Assembly: GCA_001650955.1 (NCBI GenBank)
Contig: LXYP01000045.1
Location: 124,001-188,000 of the forward strand
Length of the DNA: 64,000 nucleotides
From: Sphingomonadales bacterium EhC05
Lineage (GTDB): Bacteria > Pseudomonadota > Alphaproteobacteria > Sphingomonadales > Sphingomonadaceae
Direction of reading: 5' to 3'
A program made the translations under genes and the position numbers. Position 1 is the stretch's first letter, and each line of letters opens with the position of its first letter. Below the pieces are notes generated by a model. It had not been told where the DNA came from. It saw nothing but the letters and a program-made list of their open reading frames with translations, and did no database searches. Below, piece after piece: positions 60,655 to 64,000 of this stretch.

Positions 60655-61590
60655 ATGAGGGCATTTATTTTTCCAGGGCAGGGCAGCCAGGCAGTCGGTA
60701 TGGGCAAAGCCCTTGCAGAAGCGAGCAGCACAGCACGTGAAGTTTTCGAGGAAGTCGATCACGCGCTCGAACAAAATCTGTTCAAGCTGATGTGCGAAGG
60801 CCCGGCAGACGAGCTGACGTTGACTGAAAATGCGCAGCCGGCGATCATGGCCAATGCGATTGCGACTTTGCGGGTGATGGAAAAGGAGGGCGGTAAAAAT
60901 CTCTCTGATCTGTGCGAATATGCCGCTGGCCACAGTCTCGGCGAATATTCCGCGCTCTGTGCCGCCGGCGCCCTGAATTTGACGACCGCCGCCAAATTAC
61001 TCAAATTGCGCGGCCTGTCGATGCAGAAAGCGGTTCCGGTTGGCGAGGGCGGAATGGCGGCGTTGTTGGGTGCGGATATCAAGAAAGCCTCGGCGCTGGC
61101 GAAAGCCTCGGCGCAAGGCGATATCTGCACGGTCGCCAATGACAATGATCCGACTCAGGTCGTGATCTCCGGCCATATGGCCGCGATCGAACGTGCGATT
61201 GCGATGGTCAAGGATCATGGGATCAAGCGCGGTGTCTTGCTGCCAGTGTCCGCACCGTTCCATTGTTCGTTGATGAAGCCCGCAGCCGAGGCGATGGAAG
61301 AAGCGCTTTCGGAAGCCAGTATATTGCCGCCGGCGGTTCCGATTTTTGCCAATGTCACCGCGGCGGCAGTCTCTGACGTTAATGATATTCGCCAATTGCT
61401 GGTGGAGCAGGTAACCGGCACCGTCCGCTGGCGCGAATCGGTGGCGCATATGAACGAGAGCGGTGTGGAGCAATTTGTCGAATTTGGCGGCAAGGTGCTG
61501 ACCGGGATGGTCAAGCGCATCGCCAAGGATGCCGAGACGATCAGCCTGGTTTCGATGGATGACATTGAAGGCTTCTTGGCGACCGTCTAG
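60655..61590 (+). CDS. fabD: Malonyl-CoA-ACP transacylase
   Basis: The 311-residue enzyme has MRAFIFPGQGSQAVGMGKALAE, the nucleophile Ser94 in GHSLGEYSALCAAGAL and the His in SAPFHCSLMKPA. It transfers malonyl from CoA to ACP. The start is ATG 60655, six bases after GAGGG; a longer reading from 60574 lacks family sequence. It leads the fab cluster fabD-fabG-acpP-fabF, with 33 bases to fabG. Confidence 0.96.
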   Translation: MRAFIFPGQGSQAVGMGKALAEASSTAREVFEEVDHALEQNLFKLMCEGPADELTLTENAQPAIMANAIATLRVMEKEGGKNLSDLCEYAAGHSLGEYSALCAAGALNLTTAAKLLKLRGLSMQKAVPVGEGGMAALLGADIKKASALAKASAQGDICTVANDNDPTQVVISGHMAAIERAIAMVKDHGIKRGVLLPVSAPFHCSLMKPAAEAMEEALSEASILPPAVPIFANVTAAAVSDVNDIRQLLVEQVTGTVRWRESVAHMNESGVEQFVEFGGKVLTGMVKRIAKDAETISLVSMDDIEGFLATV

Positions 61591-61623
61591 TAAAGCTCAG
61601 ACCATAGAGATTAGGAAAAAGAC

Positions 61624-62367
61624 ATGTTTGATCTGACAGGAATGACCGCATTGGTAACCGGAGCATCCGGTGGCATCGGCTCCGCAATTGCCAAATCGCT
61701 GGCGAGCCAAGGGGCGACAGTCGCGATTTCGGGAACGCGCAAGCTGACCTTGATGGACCTCATTCCCGAACTGGCCGGTGACGGCCATATTGTGATGCCG
61801 TGCAACCTGTCCGAACCCGAAGAGGTCAATGCACTGGTGCCCGATACCGTCAAAAAGCTCGGCAAGCTCGATATTCTCGTCAACAATGCTGGCATAACCC
61901 GCGATGGTCTGGCGATGCGGATGTCGGATGATGACTGGTCGGATGTCCTGAGAGTCAATCTGGAATCCGCCTTTCGCCTGGCACGGGCGGCGGCGCGTCC
62001 GATGATGAAGGCACGCCATGGTCGAATCATCTCGATTACCTCGGTTGTTGGCGCAACCGGCAACCCCGGCCAAGTCAATTATGTCGCGTCAAAGGCGGGA
62101 CTGGTCGGCATGTCAAAAGCTTTGGCCCAGGAACTCGCAAGCCGCGGTATTACAGTTAATTGCGTATCTCCCGGCTTCATTGCATCGCCGATGACCGAAG
62201 CGCTGACCGACGCCCAGAAAGAGGAAATCAACCGCAAGATTCCAGCGGGGAAAATGGGCGAGGGCGGTGATATTGGCGCCGCTGTTGTCTATCTTGCCAG
62301 CAATGAAGCGGCTTATGTCACTGGTCAGACGGTGCATGTAAATGGCGGGATGGCGATGATTTCCTGA
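61624..62367 (+). CDS. fabG: 3-oxoacyl-ACP reductase
   Basis: The 247-residue short-chain dehydrogenase has the NADPH-binding TGASGGIGSAIAKSL, NNAGITRDGL and the catalytic Tyr153/Lys157 in YVASKAG, with ISITSVVGATGNPGQVN. It reduces beta-ketoacyl-ACP. It lies between fabD and acpP. Confidence 0.96.
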   Translation: MFDLTGMTALVTGASGGIGSAIAKSLASQGATVAISGTRKLTLMDLIPELAGDGHIVMPCNLSEPEEVNALVPDTVKKLGKLDILVNNAGITRDGLAMRMSDDDWSDVLRVNLESAFRLARAAARPMMKARHGRIISITSVVGATGNPGQVNYVASKAGLVGMSKALAQELASRGITVNCVSPGFIASPMTEALTDAQKEEINRKIPAGKMGEGGDIGAAVVYLASNEAAYVTGQTVHVNGGMAMIS

Positions 62368-62482
62368 ATTTTTATCCGAAAACTCTGTCCCGGACTGAAT
62401 AGGCCATCACTTGCTCTTGCCAGCAAGGCTGCATCGCACTAGGACAAATTTGAAATTCAATCCTAACGAAAGAGGACTTCTC

Positions 62483-62719
62483 ATGAGTGAGACCGCAGAC
62501 CGCGTAAAAAAGATTGTTGTGGAACATTTGGGCGTTGAAGCCGAAAAAGTGACCGAAGAAGCGGCGTTCATCGATGATCTTGGCGCAGACAGCCTCGATA
62601 TCGTGGAGCTGGTGATGGCGTTTGAAGAAGAATTTAGCGTAGAAATTCCTGATGACGCAGCCGAGAAGATCGCTACCGTCAAGGATGCCATTTCATTCAT
62701 CGACGCCAATAAGGGCTAA
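62483..62719 (+). CDS. acpP: Acyl carrier protein
   Basis: The 78-residue protein has the phosphopantetheine site Ser37 in [20 protein letters not shown] and an acidic core. It carries growing acyl chains. The start is ATG 62483 after GAAAGAGGACTTCTC; a longer reading from 62411 covers the spacer only. It is followed by a strong hairpin before fabF. Confidence 0.97.
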   Translation: MSETADRVKKIVVEHLGVEAEKVTEEAAFIDDLGADSLDIVELVMAFEEEFSVEIPDDAAEKIATVKDAISFIDANKG

Positions 62720-62786
62720 TTGATTTTCGGATGCCTCCTGTTTTTCAGGTCGGGTATTTCGGGGCCAATGATCGCTAAAAACTGTA

Positions 62787-62840
62787 AAAAGCGGCTCGCC
62801 GGCCCAGGAAGATCTTCCTGAACCGGTGGCCGCTTTTCAC
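62787..62840 (+). terminator. Long hairpin between acpP and fabF (terminator or attenuator)
   Basis: AAAAGCGGC (62787-62795) pairs with GCCGCTTTT (62829-62837), CCGG with CCGG inside, and the tip is the perfect palindrome CAGGAAGATCTTCCTG. The plus strand continues into CTTTTCACT. A partial terminator would explain higher expression of acpP than of fabF. It is 67 bases after the acpP stop. Confidence 0.75.
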
Positions 62841-62873
62841 TAAGGGTAGAAAACCCGTTTGAAGGAGCATATT

Positions 62874-64000
62874 ATGCGCCGTGTAGTTGTAACCGGTCTG
62901 GGTTTGGTAACGCCGCTAGGCGGGGATGTGGAAACGACTTGGAGCAATATTCTTGCTTCCAAATCCGGCGCAGGTAAAATTACCCGCTTTGATGCCTCCG
63001 ACCAGAAATGCCACATCGCCTGTGAAGTGAAGCCAGCGGATCATGAATATGGATTTGATCCCAATTTGCGCGTCGATCACAAAGTGCAGCGGCAGGTCGA
63101 TCCCTTCATCATCTATGGTATTGATGCGGCAGGACAGGCGCTTGAAGATGCTGGACTGACCGACATGTCCGAAGAAGAAAAATATCGTGCGGGTTGCTCG
63201 ATTGGTTCGGGGATTGGCGGATTGCCGGGCATTGCAAGTGAATCGATCGTTTTGAACGAGCGCGGACCAGGCCGGGTCAGCCCCCATTTTGTCCACGGAC
63301 GGCTGATCAACCTGATCTCCGGACAGGTTTCGATCAAATATGGTCTGATGGGCCCCAATCATGCGGTGGTGACGGCATGTTCAACTGGTGCACACAGTAT
63401 CGGTGATGCCGCGCGGATGATTGCGCTGGATGATGCGGATGTCATGCTCGCAGGCGGAGCAGAGGCAACCATCTGCCCAATTGGTATTGCCGGCTTTGCG
63501 CAGGCCAAGGCGCTGTCAACCAAACGCAATGATGATCCCACGGCGGCTTCCCGTCCCTATGACAAAGACCGGGATGGTTTTGTGATGGGCGAGGGCGCCG
63601 GTGTCGTCGTTCTGGAAGAATATGAGCATGCGAAAGCGCGTGGCGCGACAATATATTGCGAAGTCGTCGGCTATGGCATGTCCGGTGACGCCTATCATGT
63701 CACCGCGCCTCATCCGGAGGGAACCGGCGCCTATCGGTCGATGGAAATGGCGCTCAAACGGTCTGGCCTGAGCACGGCCGACATCGACTATGTCAACGCC
63801 CATGGTACTTCGACAATGGCGGATGTCATTGAACTGGGTGCCGTGAAGCGCCTCTTTGGCGATGATATCAAGACGATGTCGATGAGTTCGACAAAGTCAG
63901 CCATCGGACATTTGCTCGGTGGCGCAGGGGCGGTCGAAGCCATTTTCTGCATATTGGCTTTGCGCGATCAGATCGTGCCTCCGACGCTCAATCTCGACAA
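62874..64000 (+). CDS. fabF: 3-oxoacyl-ACP synthase II (3' end cut by window)
   Basis: The first 375 residues are present: MRRVVVTGLGLVTPLGGDVE, the catalytic Cys169 in VVTACSTGAHSIGDAARMI, the His in VNAHGTSTMAD, and the second His in STKSAIGHLLGGAGAVEAIF. It elongates acyl-ACP by malonyl-ACP condensation. The start is ATG 62874 after AAGGAG. The reading frame is open at the right edge; about 40-45 residues are missing. Confidence 0.97.
   Translation, partial: MRRVVVTGLGLVTPLGGDVETTWSNILASKSGAGKITRFDASDQKCHIACEVKPADHEYGFDPNLRVDHKVQRQVDPFIIYGIDAAGQALEDAGLTDMSEEEKYRAGCSIGSGIGGLPGIASESIVLNERGPGRVSPHFVHGRLINLISGQVSIKYGLMGPNHAVVTACSTGAHSIGDAARMIALDDADVMLAGGAEATICPIGIAGFAQAKALSTKRNDDPTAASRPYDKDRDGFVMGEGAGVVVLEEYEHAKARGATIYCEVVGYGMSGDAYHVTAPHPEGTGAYRSMEMALKRSGLSTADIDYVNAHGTSTMADVIELGAVKRLFGDDIKTMSMSSTKSAIGHLLGGAGAVEAIFCILALRDQIVPPTLNLD

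Overview
The window is chromosomal DNA of an alphaproteobacterium, most likely a member of the Sphingomonadales near Sphingopyxis, Sphingorhabdus or Parasphingorhabdus. The evidence is gene content and order: a ChvI-ChvG-HprK-RapZ-EIIA-HPr regulatory operon divergent from pckA, two consecutive cysteine desulfurase genes with a ferredoxin, acidic tails on bL9 and bL25, and the style of dispersed palindromic repeats. The genus is inference. Almost everything looks like core chromosome; I see no prophage, plasmid functions, CRISPR array, intact insertion sequence or recognisable defence island.

Layout. 1-2.2 kb: rmuC and a small lipoprotein, separated by degenerate repeats. 2.2-7.4 kb (minus): two-component system chvI/chvG, HPr kinase, rapZ, a mannose-type EIIA, HPr and a SpoU-type RNA methylase, forming one tight operon; pckA is divergent at 7.6 kb and is the metabolic gene this system controls in relatives. 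9.2-14.5 kb: a poorly supported, probably broken gene, a small membrane protein, a hydrolase, two adjacent cysteine desulfurases, a 2Fe-2S ferredoxin and a Tat/lipoprotein class A beta-lactamase. 14.5-21.5 kb: SRP RNA, a membrane alkaline-phosphatase-fold protein, dnaX, ybaB, lon and HU. 22-24.4 kb: an orphan CHASE-PAS-PAS histidine kinase, then tRNA-Lys. 24.6-30.2 kb (minus): the elongasome operon mreB-mreC-mreD-mrdA-rodA; mutL is divergent. 32-40 kb: secreted proteins, ychF, a GNAT enzyme, pth, rplY, a hotdog thioesterase and two tandem TraB/GumN lipoproteins. 40-48.8 kb: a molybdopterin oxidoreductase, glyQ, glyS and ppdK, the region richest in palindromic repeats. 48.8-54.1 kb: a secreted caspase-fold protein, tRNA-Arg, folE, a 2-oxoglutarate oxygenase with a sulfotransferase-like partner, and rpsF-rpsR-rplI. 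54.4-60.5 kb: a large TPR-CHAT protein, then an acyl-CoA dehydrogenase with an aminoglycoside-phosphotransferase-fold partner. 60.6-64 kb: fabD-fabG-acpP-fabF, with fabF cut by the window edge.

What stands out. No completely new multigene system is convincing here. The strongest unusual signals are at the level of gene structure. The glyS gene carries two different dispersed palindromes inserted in frame plus an A+T-rich extra segment of unknown origin, and a third palindrome contains its ribosome binding site. The second cysteine desulfurase has no conventional start codon and lies in the same frame as the first, one stop codon downstream. chvG also lacks a conventional start for its conserved N-terminus, and in both cases an ATC lies directly after the upstream stop. 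A strong hairpin separates acpP from fabF.
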